Below are positions 1-6,753 of a DNA stretch of 11,174 bases, piece after piece (positions within the stretch are counted from its first letter, which is position 1; each line of letters opens with the position of its first letter). Location of the stretch: NCBI GenBank assembly GCA_030620925.1, contig JAUXIQ010000029.1:1-11174 (forward strand). The letters are read 5' to 3'. Below the pieces are notes generated by a model. It did not search any database. It saw only the letters and a program-made list of their open reading frames with translations, and was not told the DNA's origin. Source of the DNA: JAUXIQ01 sp030620925 [NCBI: Nitrospinota bacterium] (GTDB taxonomy: Bacteria; JAUXIQ01). The position numbers and the translations under genes are program-made.

Positions 1-144
1 GATACCCATCTGCATCAGGCCGTGGGCCAGGCTGATGGCTCGGTCGTTAAACTGCTTGTAGGTTATCCTCTCTTCGCCGTAGACCATGGCCACTTTTTGC
101 GGCGTGTTTTTTGCGTGCAGTTTAAGCGAATCGCCTACGTTCAT
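1..144 (-). CDS. AMP-dependent acyl-CoA synthetase/ligase, N-terminal part (truncated by window edge)
   Basis: Only the first 48 codons are present. They read MNVGDSLKLHAKNTPQKVAM, then VYGEERITYKQFNDRAISLA, then HGLMQMGI. This is the usual opening of adenylate-forming acyl-CoA synthetases: a short amphipathic helix, the 'P.k.A..y..e.iTY.e.n.ra..lA..L...Gi' pattern, and the first beta strands of the large domain. The family activates a carboxylic acid with ATP and transfers the acyl group to CoA. Substrate cannot be told from this fragment, and the AMP-binding and catalytic motifs lie outside the window. The ATG at 144 is one base after a ten-G tract that sits where the ribosome binding site should be. 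The gene has the same orientation as the ABC permease upstream, 147 bp away, so it may have its own promoter. The family assignment is fairly safe; a non-ribosomal peptide or fatty acyl-AMP ligase subtype is not excluded. Confidence 0.8.
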   Translation of the reverse strand, partial: MNVGDSLKLHAKNTPQKVAMVYGEERITYKQFNDRAISLAHGLMQMGI

Positions 145-145
145 T

Positions 146-155
146 CCCCCCCCCC
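146..155 (-). repeat. Ten-G homopolymer in the ribosome binding region of the acyl-CoA synthetase gene
   Basis: On the plus strand this is ten consecutive C. Read in the gene's direction, ten G are followed by A and then the ATG start. Upstream is GAGGGC. There is no ordinary AGGAGG, so the G run is part of whatever pairs with 16S rRNA. A tract this long is prone to slippage, which would change Shine-Dalgarno spacing but not the protein. Confidence 0.6.
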
Positions 156-205
156 GCCCTCAGCCTCGGGTGGAATGTTACGGGATGTCCCTTTGCGTAT
201 GATTT

Positions 206-235
206 ATGATACACGATGCGGGAGGCGCTATGCAA
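206..235 (-). promoter_or_regulatory. Weak candidate promoter for the acyl-CoA synthetase gene
   Basis: On the minus strand a TTGCAT element (230-235) is followed after 18 bp by TATCAT (206-211). The second matches the sigma-70 -10 consensus at five of six positions; the first matches the -35 at only three. It lies about 60 bp upstream of the synthetase ATG, in the 147 bp gap after the permease gene. The rest of that gap shows no GC-rich hairpin followed by a T run, so no terminator for the permease gene was found. Confidence 0.3.
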
Positions 236-291
236 GATGCCGCGGTTTCTTTTTTCTTAAGAGATGACACGGGGTTTTGGGGGGACCGGTG

Positions 292-1989
292 CTAGATCTC
301 CAGGTAGGAGAGAGCTTTCAATCCCCGTTTCATGGGGATGACCACGGCGGCTATGTTCACTACCACCACCATCCCGTAGGAAATGATTATCTGAGCCATC
401 CCCCATGCTCCCAGCGTTTCCCAGCGTCCGCCGGCGGTTAACAACAGATATGTGGGCCAGGCCTGGAGCACCACCACCGCCGCCACGAAACCCATGCTGG
501 TGATCATGTAGACGATCCCCCCGTAGCTGGTGGTTATTTTGGTGATATTCTCAGCCTTGAACTTCGGATAAACAGCCCCCAGGCCGAGGCCCATAGCCAC
601 TATGCCGAAAGTCATGGCCAGAACGGTGAAAGAGGATAGGTATCTCAGGAAGAGGCTGGCGTGCAGCAGGTGGTTGCTTACTATGATGAGCAGCTGGGAG
701 AGGGCGGCCAGGGGAATGAAAGCTATCCAGAATTTGCTCCATAAGAGGCGTTTCATGTTCAGGGGGGAGCTTTTGAGGAGCCAGAGGTATTCCCCCTCCA
801 GGCTCAACACGGGAAAGACAAACCTGGCGGCGATGGCGGAGATGACGAATCCCGCCAGGCCCATATTGAGGAAGGAGAAGAGGTTCTCCATAAAGAATCT
901 GGCGAAGGGGGCCTGGTCCAGGGGAAGCACGCTGTAGTTATACATGTATACAGCTACCAGGGCCGCCAGCAGTAAAAGCTGCGACCACTGGGCGGTATCC
1001 CGGAAGAAAGCCTTGATGTCTTTGCTCATAATCGCCCGGGTGCTGGTGTGAAAGGGGAGGGTGAAGAAGTTTATGGCGCTTTCCAGGAGCCAGCTTTTGG
1101 ACAGCCTGACACGATGCGATTCCTGAGCTTTTGAAAAACCGTAGAAATAGATTTTTCGGGCTACCAGATTACCGACGGCGAGGAGACCCAGGGCGGTGCT
1201 CACCAGCATGAGGAGGTAGAAACCGCTGTTGCCGGAGCTCCTCTGCGCAAGGGGCGCCAGGGTTTCCGTGGCCCAGTGGCCGGGCATAAACTGTGCTTTG
1301 GGTGCGCGAAAGAGGGACAGGTATTCCACCAGGCTTGAAAACGCATCAGGGTCGACCAGTTTCTCCGGCTGAAGGAATCGGATGAGAAGATAAAGGATTA
1401 TAACCAGAATGATGACCATCAAAAACAGGATGTCCCTTATACGCCTGGCGGGGAACAAGTTAACCAGGAGCATGGTTACGATTACCCCCAGACCGGCCGG
1501 TATCATCAAGAAAGGCCCCATAATCGCCGCCAGGGCCAGGTAGTAAGTCCAGGGTGCGTGCATCACCGTGCCGTAGGAAATGAAAATGGGGAGGGTGAAG
1601 AAGGTCACCATCCAGGAGGATTCCAGCAAGGTGTCGGCATAACGGGTTATGAAAATTCTCTCCAGCGACACGGGAAAGGAGAAGACCAGGGGAAGGTCCT
1701 GGGACAGGTAGAAGGTGGAGAGAGCGGTGATTATGTTGCTGAACAGGAGTACGGAGAAGACGGTCAAAAAGATCATGAACAGCAGCTTTTCCGCCAGCAG
1801 TTCACCGAAGGTGTCCACGCTGCCGAAGTAGCCTATTAGCTTGGAGAAGAGGATATACGAGCCGACCCAGAACACCACGGCCATGGCTATCATCACCACC
1901 AGCTTGAGGACCGCTCTCCGCTCCCTTGCCCGGAGGCTGTTACGGAAAGTCCACCATCTGGGGAGCATTAATAGTTTGCACTGGTTCAT
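292..1989 (-). CDS. ABC-2-like exporter permease, about twelve membrane helices
   Basis: This is a 565-residue, strongly hydrophobic integral membrane protein. Clear helices occur near residues 27-50, 69-93, 125-140, 148-180, 187-207, 256-277, 336-355, 368-393, 417-441, 450-473, 488-518 and 529-552. There is no ATP-binding motif, so it would be the membrane part of the transporter whose ATPase is encoded just upstream at 2120-2878. The cytoplasmic 'coupling' stretch LPLVFSFPVSLERIFITR (99-116) is echoed in the second half by YLWLLKSSPLNMKRLLWSKF (401-420). This suggests two fused six-helix halves, as in large putative ABC exporters of Bacillota and related phyla. The ATG at 1989 has only a weak ribosome binding site. 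A hairpin terminator lies between this gene and the ATPase gene, so expression may be lowered or separate. The transported substrate is unknown. Confidence 0.75.
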   Translation of the reverse strand: MNQCKLLMLPRWWTFRNSLRARERRAVLKLVVMIAMAVVFWVGSYILFSKLIGYFGSVDTFGELLAEKLLFMIFLTVFSVLLFSNIITALSTFYLSQDLPLVFSFPVSLERIFITRYADTLLESSWMVTFFTLPIFISYGTVMHAPWTYYLALAAIMGPFLMIPAGLGVIVTMLLVNLFPARRIRDILFLMVIILVIILYLLIRFLQPEKLVDPDAFSSLVEYLSLFRAPKAQFMPGHWATETLAPLAQRSSGNSGFYLLMLVSTALGLLAVGNLVARKIYFYGFSKAQESHRVRLSKSWLLESAINFFTLPFHTSTRAIMSKDIKAFFRDTAQWSQLLLLAALVAVYMYNYSVLPLDQAPFARFFMENLFSFLNMGLAGFVISAIAARFVFPVLSLEGEYLWLLKSSPLNMKRLLWSKFWIAFIPLAALSQLLIIVSNHLLHASLFLRYLSSFTVLAMTFGIVAMGLGLGAVYPKFKAENITKITTSYGGIVYMITSMGFVAAVVVLQAWPTYLLLTAGGRWETLGAWGMAQIIISYGMVVVVNIAAVVIPMKRGLKALSYLEI

Positions 1990-2042
1990 GGCTTGGACTC
2001 GAATTGATCCTTTAAAATCAGGTTGATGAAACCTTTTTGGTG

Positions 2043-2063
2043 AAAACCCCGCGTTACGCGGGG
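2043..2063 (-). terminator. Probable intrinsic terminator between ABC ATPase and permease genes
   Basis: Read on the minus strand, CCCCGCG (2063-2057), loop TAA and CGCGGGG (2053-2047) form a perfect 7 bp all-GC stem, followed by TTTT (2046-2043) and then CACC. It lies about 57 bp after the ATPase stop and 57 bp before the permease start. The T run is short, so partial read-through is likely. The rest of the 130 bp gap also has CCAGGA...TCCTGG inverted arms but no convincing promoter. Confidence 0.6.
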
Positions 2064-2119
2064 CTCAGGCTGCTTCCAGGAACTATCAGGCGTATAATCC
2101 TGGCCTGCACCGCTTTTCT

Positions 2120-2878
2120 TCATATCTGCAGGACGCGGATTATCTCTTTCATCTCCTCGCCGCCGGTAAGTTTAAGGAATATGGTCTCCAGACGGTCGTC
2201 CCCCGATACGGCTTCTTGCCGGAGTTCTTCCATGGTGCCCAGGGCGATGATTCCGCCCTCGTTTATGATACAGATGCGGTCTGCCATCTCCTGTGCGACT
2301 TCCATGGTGTGGGTGGACATGAAGATGGTGATGCCCGCTGCGCACATTTTCTTGAAGGCCTCCTTTACCAGGCGGGCGCTTTTGGGGTCCAGCCCCACCA
2401 TGGGTTCGTCCACGACTATTACTTTGGGCTTATGAACGATGGCGGAGGACATGACCAGCTTCTGCTTCATACCGTGGGAATAGCTCTCGATGAGCTCGCC
2501 GCCCCAGTCGGTCAGCTCAAAGAGGTCCAGCAGCTCCTCGATGCGGTGGTCGCAGTCTTCGCCGTCCATGTTATACAGTCCCGCCACGAATTTGAGGAAC
2601 TCTCTGCCGGTGAGCTTCTGGTAAAGAAAAGGTGCGTCGGGGATGTAGCCCAGGGCGCTCTTTGCTTTTTCCGGTTCCACGCTGATGTCGTGGCTGTCGA
2701 TGAACACTTTGCCCTCTGTGGGTTTCAGGATTCCCGCTATCATTTTGATGGTGGTGGTCTTGCCCGCCCCGTTGGGGCCCAGGAAAGCGAAAAGCTCGCC
2801 CCTGGAAACGTGAAGGGAAAGGCCCTTCACCGCCTGGAAGCCGTCGTATGATTTTGAAAGGTTCTCGATCCGTATCAT
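2120..2878 (-). CDS. ABC transporter ATP-binding protein (ABC-2 exporter type)
   Basis: At 252 residues this is a complete single nucleotide-binding domain. It has the Walker A GPNGAGKT (34-41), a Q-loop region before the tyrosine-rich segment near 86, the signature SYSHGMKQK (132-140), the Walker B VIVVDEP (153-159) followed by the D-loop GLDP, and the switch histidine in MSTHTME (H190). The YSHGMKQK form of the signature is typical of ATPases serving ABC-2 exporters for lipids, drugs or peptides, rather than importers. It would act as a dimer on the inner face of the membrane with the permease encoded downstream. Its ATG overlaps the stop of the transglutaminase-like gene by ATGA (2875-2878), which implies translational coupling. 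The family call is certain; the substrate is not known. Confidence 0.95.
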   Translation of the reverse strand: MIRIENLSKSYDGFQAVKGLSLHVSRGELFAFLGPNGAGKTTTIKMIAGILKPTEGKVFIDSHDISVEPEKAKSALGYIPDAPFLYQKLTGREFLKFVAGLYNMDGEDCDHRIEELLDLFELTDWGGELIESYSHGMKQKLVMSSAIVHKPKVIVVDEPMVGLDPKSARLVKEAFKKMCAAGITIFMSTHTMEVAQEMADRICIINEGGIIALGTMEELRQEAVSGDDRLETIFLKLTGGEEMKEIIRVLQI

Positions 2879-4359
2879 TTGTATTCCAGCACCTCTATTT
2901 TAAGGTTACCCATGGTTTGGACCAGTTGCACCTGTTTGTCCAGACCCCCTTCAACCAGTTTCAGGTGAGTGGCGTCGGCGGGGAACTGGTTCATCAGCGG
3001 GTCCACGGAGATCCATCCCCCCAGGTATACGTCGGCCCACGCATGATAGTAGAAGCTGCCCTGGTGGTAGACAAGCCCGGTGGAGATGCGGGTGGGAATA
3101 CCCGCGGCGCGGGCCAGGGCGGTGAAAAGTACGGTATGCTCGTTGCAATCCCCCGTCTTTATTTTGAGCACTTCCACTGCGGAGGGGATGCTGAAGGTAT
3201 ACTGTTTTTCCAGGTTGTTGTATACCCAGTTGGAAATTTTTGCCGCGGCTTCCATGGCGCTGGAGCCCTCGCTCACGATCTTGTCCGCAGCGGCGGTTAT
3301 CGAGGGGTGGTCGCTCTGGATCAGGAGAGTGGAAGACAGATAGGGTTTAAATTTCTTGTCGCTGTAGGGCAGCGGATAATCTGTTCTGCCTTGGAGGGCC
3401 TCACGCTTTATCTCCAGCACGTCCCCGGAAAGGCTCTGGCGCTGATCCGTAATATCAAAACTTTTATGGTCTATGCCGCTGAGCTTTACCTTGAGAAAGC
3501 TCGTGCCGCGGGGTTCTTCTATCTTCTTTCTAACCGGAATCGAGGTGGAGACCATTATGTCCGGGGGGGGAACGGTGGTTTTTGCGGCGGCGATGGCTTT
3601 GCCGCGCTCTTCTTTCACCATGAGGAGCCCCATGGGGCTCTCTTCCCTGAGTATCTCTCCCTCCTCGTCCAGCCAGGAGTTGACCACTATCCCCTTGAAT
3701 GTTTCTCTCAATTTGAACGCTTTAGTGGCCCTTCCATCAACTGTGAGCGTTTCGCTGCCCACCACCTCCACTATCATTTCGGCGCTGGAAAGGGTGGAGG
3801 GATCAAAAAGGAAGGTGCGATACTTCTTACCCTCTTCCAGACCGGAGGCGGCTATGAACGGCCGGAGGTTTGTCCAGAGGTAAGGGATGTCTTTCATGTG
3901 CAGGGTGCTCTGGTTCTCCTCCCCGCCGGTTATGACGTTGAGGTGCAGTTCGCGCCCCTGGAGTTTTCCCTGTACCCGAAAATCGACCAGACCTGAAGAT
4001 ATGTGGAAATCGAAGGATTTGAGCGCGAAGCCCTGATCCACGTAAGTGGTGGTGCGCGTTTTTATCTCATGGAGTGTGCCCAGGGTGTTCAGACGCATGA
4101 AAGACCGCTCGGCGATGAGGTAGCCTTCTCCCGCGGGCGTGGTGGAGGTAGTCGTGTAACCGATCTTCTCCCCCCGCATGTAAATCCCGTACCACCGCTC
4201 GCCGGAGACGTTTTCCGCGGGCGGGGCTTCTGCAAGCGCAATGTCGTAAACGCCGGGGAAATAGACGCGCTTTACCAGCAGCGCCCCCATAACCATCCAG
4301 AAACAGATGGCGGCTATACAGAGGGTCGTTAAACGGCTTTTTCCGAAAATGATCTTCAC
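2875..4359 (-). CDS. Membrane-anchored transglutaminase-like domain protein
   Basis: This 494-residue protein has a basic start followed by one hydrophobic segment (about 9-29), so it is likely anchored with the bulk outside the membrane. Residues about 50-330 are a beta-rich region without a recognised domain. The C-terminal third is a transglutaminase-like (papain-fold) core with a complete triad: C405 in KTGDCNEHT, H439 in YYHAWADVY and D453 in ISVDPLMNQF. Bacterial members mostly act as proteases or amidases on proteins or wall material rather than as crosslinkers. The start is GTG at 4359. Between it and the nearest upstream in-frame TGA there is no ATG, GTG or TTG, and starting later would cut the anchor; no clear Shine-Dalgarno sequence precedes it. 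A C8 run in the coding strand (3563-3570) encodes PPP near 264-266. The gene lies 70 bp after the nicotinamidase-like gene and is coupled to the ABC ATPase gene, so a role in processing or handling an exported substrate is a reasonable inference. Confidence 0.85.
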   Translation of the reverse strand: MKIIFGKSRLTTLCIAAICFWMVMGALLVKRVYFPGVYDIALAEAPPAENVSGERWYGIYMRGEKIGYTTTSTTPAGEGYLIAERSFMRLNTLGTLHEIKTRTTTYVDQGFALKSFDFHISSGLVDFRVQGKLQGRELHLNVITGGEENQSTLHMKDIPYLWTNLRPFIAASGLEEGKKYRTFLFDPSTLSSAEMIVEVVGSETLTVDGRATKAFKLRETFKGIVVNSWLDEEGEILREESPMGLLMVKEERGKAIAAAKTTVPPPDIMVSTSIPVRKKIEEPRGTSFLKVKLSGIDHKSFDITDQRQSLSGDVLEIKREALQGRTDYPLPYSDKKFKPYLSSTLLIQSDHPSITAAADKIVSEGSSAMEAAAKISNWVYNNLEKQYTFSIPSAVEVLKIKTGDCNEHTVLFTALARAAGIPTRISTGLVYHQGSFYYHAWADVYLGGWISVDPLMNQFPADATHLKLVEGGLDKQVQLVQTMGNLKIEVLEYK

Positions 4360-4429
4360 GGCTGTCGCTTTCAGCCGGGCCGACCGGCACCCGGCGGATG
4401 GATGAACCGCTCCGGGGGGGCTTCAAGCA

Positions 4430-4942
4430 TCAGGTGATCCGGGCCCCCAGCACCTTTTCCATGTGTTTCAGGGCGTGCCTGTGCGCTTCTTCGTCGAAAG
4501 AGGCAACGCATCGCGCAGGCACTTCCACGCTGTAATCACGGTTGCGCAGATCGGCCACCGTGTAGTTCACGCATATATCCGTGCACACCCCCACCACGAT
4601 GACTTTTTCCGGCGCGACCTCTTCCAGCACCTGCCCCAGACGGCTGTTGTAAAACGCGCTGAACCGCGTCTTGGGCACTATCTCGCCGGGGAACTGTCTC
4701 AGCTCGTCGATAATCTCCGCCTCCTCTGTGCCTTTCACGCAATGTCTGGGAAACATCTCGAATTCGAGGTCGTCTTCACTGTGATTGTCGCAGACGTAAA
4801 TTATCTTTCTGTCCTTTGAATCAGACAACAGCGACACCACGCGGGGGATAATCTTCCTGGCCTCGTCTCCGCAGTAGAGAGGATACCCTTCCACCAGGAA
4901 ACCTTTCAGCATGTCCACCACGATGAAGGCCTCCCCAGCCAT
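4430..4942 (-). CDS. Nicotinamidase/isochorismatase-family cysteine hydrolase
   Basis: The protein has 170 residues, near the usual size for single-domain cysteine hydrolases of this superfamily. The triad is visible: D10 in FIVVDMLKGF, K91 in VPKTRFSAF, and the nucleophile C124 in GVCTDICVNY. D52, H54 and H67 (CDNHSEDD...FPRHCVKGT) correspond to the zinc-binding Asp-His-His set of nicotinamidases, and the 'HCVkGT' element is typical of that branch. The likely reaction is therefore nicotinamide to nicotinate plus ammonia, for NAD salvage, in the cytoplasm. The D-x-H loop is not the classical DWHP, so another amide substrate is possible. The ATG at 4942 follows AGGAGG by 11 bases. It is first in a run of same-strand genes leading into the transglutaminase-ABC genes. 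A functional tie to them is not evident and may be only positional. Confidence 0.85.
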   Translation of the reverse strand: MAGEAFIVVDMLKGFLVEGYPLYCGDEARKIIPRVVSLLSDSKDRKIIYVCDNHSEDDLEFEMFPRHCVKGTEEAEIIDELRQFPGEIVPKTRFSAFYNSRLGQVLEEVAPEKVIVVGVCTDICVNYTVADLRNRDYSVEVPARCVASFDEEAHRHALKHMEKVLGARIT

Positions 4943-4962
4943 GATTTATTTCACCTCCTCAC

Positions 4963-4983
4963 ATTTATCGGAAAATTTATCGG
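4963..4983 (-). promoter_or_regulatory. Paired 9 bp direct repeats upstream of the nicotinamidase-like gene
   Basis: ATTTATCGG occurs at 4963-4971 and again at 4975-4983 on the plus strand, separated by AAA. On the gene strand this reads CCGATAAAT twice, 12 bp apart, just upstream of the AGGAGG (4954-4959). The position suits an operator or a leader element. An AT-rich CATAAT lies just beyond, but no matching -35 element was found. Confidence 0.3.
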
Positions 4984-5029
4984 TAATTATGAGCATTAAC
5001 TCCTATTTTTGGGCATAAAAATACCCGAT

Positions 5030-5043
5030 GAAGGCGCGCCTTC
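5030..5043. other. Perfect 14 bp palindrome GAAGGCGCGCCTTC
   Basis: The palindrome lies 37 bp after the stop of the DUF35 gene. On the minus strand it is followed by ATCGGGTATTTTTATGCCC, with TATTTTT...AAAAATA arms further on. It may help end the hydrolase-thiolase-DUF35 transcript, but it has no loop and no T run directly next to the stem, so it is not a standard intrinsic terminator. A protein-binding site is the alternative. Confidence 0.3.
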
Positions 5044-5079
5044 TTAACTAAAATAATACTCCCCCTGTCTTAATCAATA

Positions 5080-5493
5080 CTACTCAGGCAAAGGCTTGAA
5101 CCTGGGGAGGGCTATTTCATCGTTGATATCTTCGAAGACCACCTCAACGGGCATGCCTATACTTACCTTCTCGGGCTCGCACTCTACCACGTTGCTCATC
5201 ATGCGCACCCCTTCCTCTAACTCTATGTAGGCCAGGACGTAGGGCAGTTCATCGCGAAAACCTGCGCCCCTGTTCTGGTAGGTAACCGTAAAAGTATAAA
5301 TTTCGCCCCTGCCGCTGCATTTGACCCATTCCGTGTCGGATGAGAGGCAATTGCCGCAGAGCGCCCTGGGGTAGTAGCGGAGCGTGCCGCAGTCCCTGCA
5401 TTTCTGCATGTACAGCTCGTGCCGCTTGCAGGCCTCCCAGAAGGGTTTGGACTCCTCGTCTATCTGTGGTATCGGTTTCTGGTATCCGCTCAT
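5080..5493 (-). CDS. DUF35 Zn-ribbon/OB-fold acyl-CoA-binding protein, partner of the thiolase-like protein
   Basis: This 137-residue protein has the family's standard layout. An N-terminal helix (about 12-31) precedes a rubredoxin-like zinc ribbon with C32 and C35 (KCRDCG) and C46 and C49 (LCGNC). An OB-fold follows from about residue 55, with GRGEIYTFTV and the LPYVLAYIELEEGVRMMSN strands. Proteins of this family bind the CoA thioester and hold it for a partner thiolase or lipid-transfer enzyme. Known examples are ChsH2-type subunits in steroid side-chain degradation and the archaeal thiolase/HMG-CoA synthase complex. The gene begins 50 bp after the thiolase-like gene, with AGGGAG upstream of the ATG at 5493. 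An ATG five bases earlier is out of frame and hits a stop at once. Length and all four cysteines are normal, so it should be functional. Confidence 0.9.
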   Translation of the reverse strand: MSGYQKPIPQIDEESKPFWEACKRHELYMQKCRDCGTLRYYPRALCGNCLSSDTEWVKCSGRGEIYTFTVTYQNRGAGFRDELPYVLAYIELEEGVRMMSNVVECEPEKVSIGMPVEVVFEDINDEIALPRFKPLPE

Positions 5494-5543
5494 TTCATTT
5501 TCTCCCTGGGATAATTATAAATAAAGGCAGCCGGTGCAGGCGC

Positions 5544-6695
5544 TCATTCGCTGCCCAGGATAAGGGTTACTCCGCTGTGCCTGACGCCCAGCCATCCTCC
5601 CGTGCCGTGAACCAGGGCCAGCCTGGTCTCCTCCACCTGCCGGTTGCCGCATTCTCCCCGCAACTGTTTGGTGGCCTCGATGACCAGGAATATCCCCCGC
5701 ATGCCGGGGTGGTTGTTTGAGAGGCCGCCGCCTTCGGGGTTGATGGGCAGCTCGCCGCCCAACCCTATTCTTCCGTTGAGCACGAATTCGCCGCCCTCGC
5801 CCTTTTCGCAGAACCCCAGGTTCTCCAGCGTGGTGAGGACGGTTATGGTGAACGAATCGTAGATCATGCACATATCTATGTCGGAATGGGCGATTCCGGC
5901 CTGGGCGAAGGCCGTTTCTCCCGACCTTCGGGCGGCGATATCGGTTATATCCTGCGCGCCCATGCCGGTGTGAACGCACGATTCGCCGGCACCCAACACC
6001 CACACCGGCGGTTTTTTGAGGTCCTTCGCCCGTTCGGGTGTGGTCAACACCACTGCGCCGCCGCCGTCAGAGATGATGCAGCAGTCGAGCAGGTGCAGAG
6101 GTGCGGAGATGATGCGCGATTCCAGCACGTCTTCCACGGTTATGGTATCGCGGTACTTGGCCTGGGGATTGGCGGAGGCGTGCCTGCGCATGGTAACCGC
6201 TATTTCCGCAAGCTGCTCGCTGGTGGTGCCGTACTGGTGCATGTGCCTGTGTGCCACCATGGCGTAGGCGCCCACGGTGGTGGGGCCGTAAGGGGATTCG
6301 AATTGTTCCGGGGGCTCGCTGCCCAGGCGCAGGCCGGTGCCGATAGACATGCCCCTGGAGGAGGCGGTGCTGCCGTAGGTGATCAGTGCCACCTCGCACA
6401 ACCCCGCGGCCACCGCCGCGCAGGCGTGGTGGACGTGGGCGTCGAAAGAAGACCCGCCGATGGAGGTGGAATCCAGGAACTTGGGGTTGATGTTGAGGTG
6501 CTCGGCCATGAGTATGGGGGCCATGCCGGAGACACCGGAGGTGAAGTAGCCGTCGACATCGGATATTTTCAGGCCCGCATCCTCCAGCGCGCCGCGTGCG
6601 CTTTCGGCGTGGATTTGAAAAGCTGACTTATCAGGGGCCCACCGCGTCGGATGCTCGTAAACCCCGGCGATGGCCGCTTTTTTATACAGGTTCAT
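5544..6695 (-). CDS. Thiolase-like (SCP2/lipid-transfer type) acyl-CoA enzyme
   Basis: The 383-residue thiolase-fold protein has both halves present. C92 in HHACAAVAAG is at the nucleophile position. YDSFT (279-283) and GGLSNNHPGMRG (323-334, H329) are the C-terminal-half landmarks, with NNHP in place of the more common GHP. Where biosynthetic and degradative thiolases have the second catalytic cysteine (CxGGG), this protein has VHGTGG (362-367), so that cysteine is absent. This pattern fits the SCP2/Ltp group, several of whose members are retro-aldolases or condensing enzymes working with a DUF35 subunit, and such a subunit is encoded directly downstream. GAGGAG precedes the ATG at 6695. The gene is 58 bp after the hydrolase gene and shares with it the leader GAGGAGAAACG. 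Database names such as acetyl-CoA acetyltransferase would overstate what is shown. Confidence 0.85.
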   Translation of the reverse strand: MNLYKKAAIAGVYEHPTRWAPDKSAFQIHAESARGALEDAGLKISDVDGYFTSGVSGMAPILMAEHLNINPKFLDSTSIGGSSFDAHVHHACAAVAAGLCEVALITYGSTASSRGMSIGTGLRLGSEPPEQFESPYGPTTVGAYAMVAHRHMHQYGTTSEQLAEIAVTMRRHASANPQAKYRDTITVEDVLESRIISAPLHLLDCCIISDGGGAVVLTTPERAKDLKKPPVWVLGAGESCVHTGMGAQDITDIAARRSGETAFAQAGIAHSDIDMCMIYDSFTITVLTTLENLGFCEKGEGGEFVLNGRIGLGGELPINPEGGGLSNNHPGMRGIFLVIEATKQLRGECGNRQVEETRLALVHGTGGWLGVRHSGVTLILGSE

Positions 6696-6753
6696 GCGTT
6701 TCTCCTCGTGGTTCCGCCTCTGTTCATGTGTGCGAACGGTTGAGTAAAGTGAG

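Noticed and set aside
2848-3996. Long plus-strand open frame (382 codons) opposite the transglutaminase-like gene
   Set aside because: It lies wholly antisense to a gene with a complete catalytic triad. Its translation has no recognisable domain, and such frames are common opposite GC-rich coding DNA.
4400-4425. Extension of the transglutaminase-like gene upstream of GTG 4359
   Set aside because: The frame is open back to a TGA but contains no ATG, GTG or TTG before 4359, only CTG. The GTG start already gives a normal membrane anchor.
5886-6626. Plus-strand open frame of 246 codons opposite the thiolase-like gene
   Set aside because: The translation is rich in Gly, His, Arg and Ala with no domain pattern, as expected for the complement of GC-rich codons. 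The minus-strand protein is clearly real.
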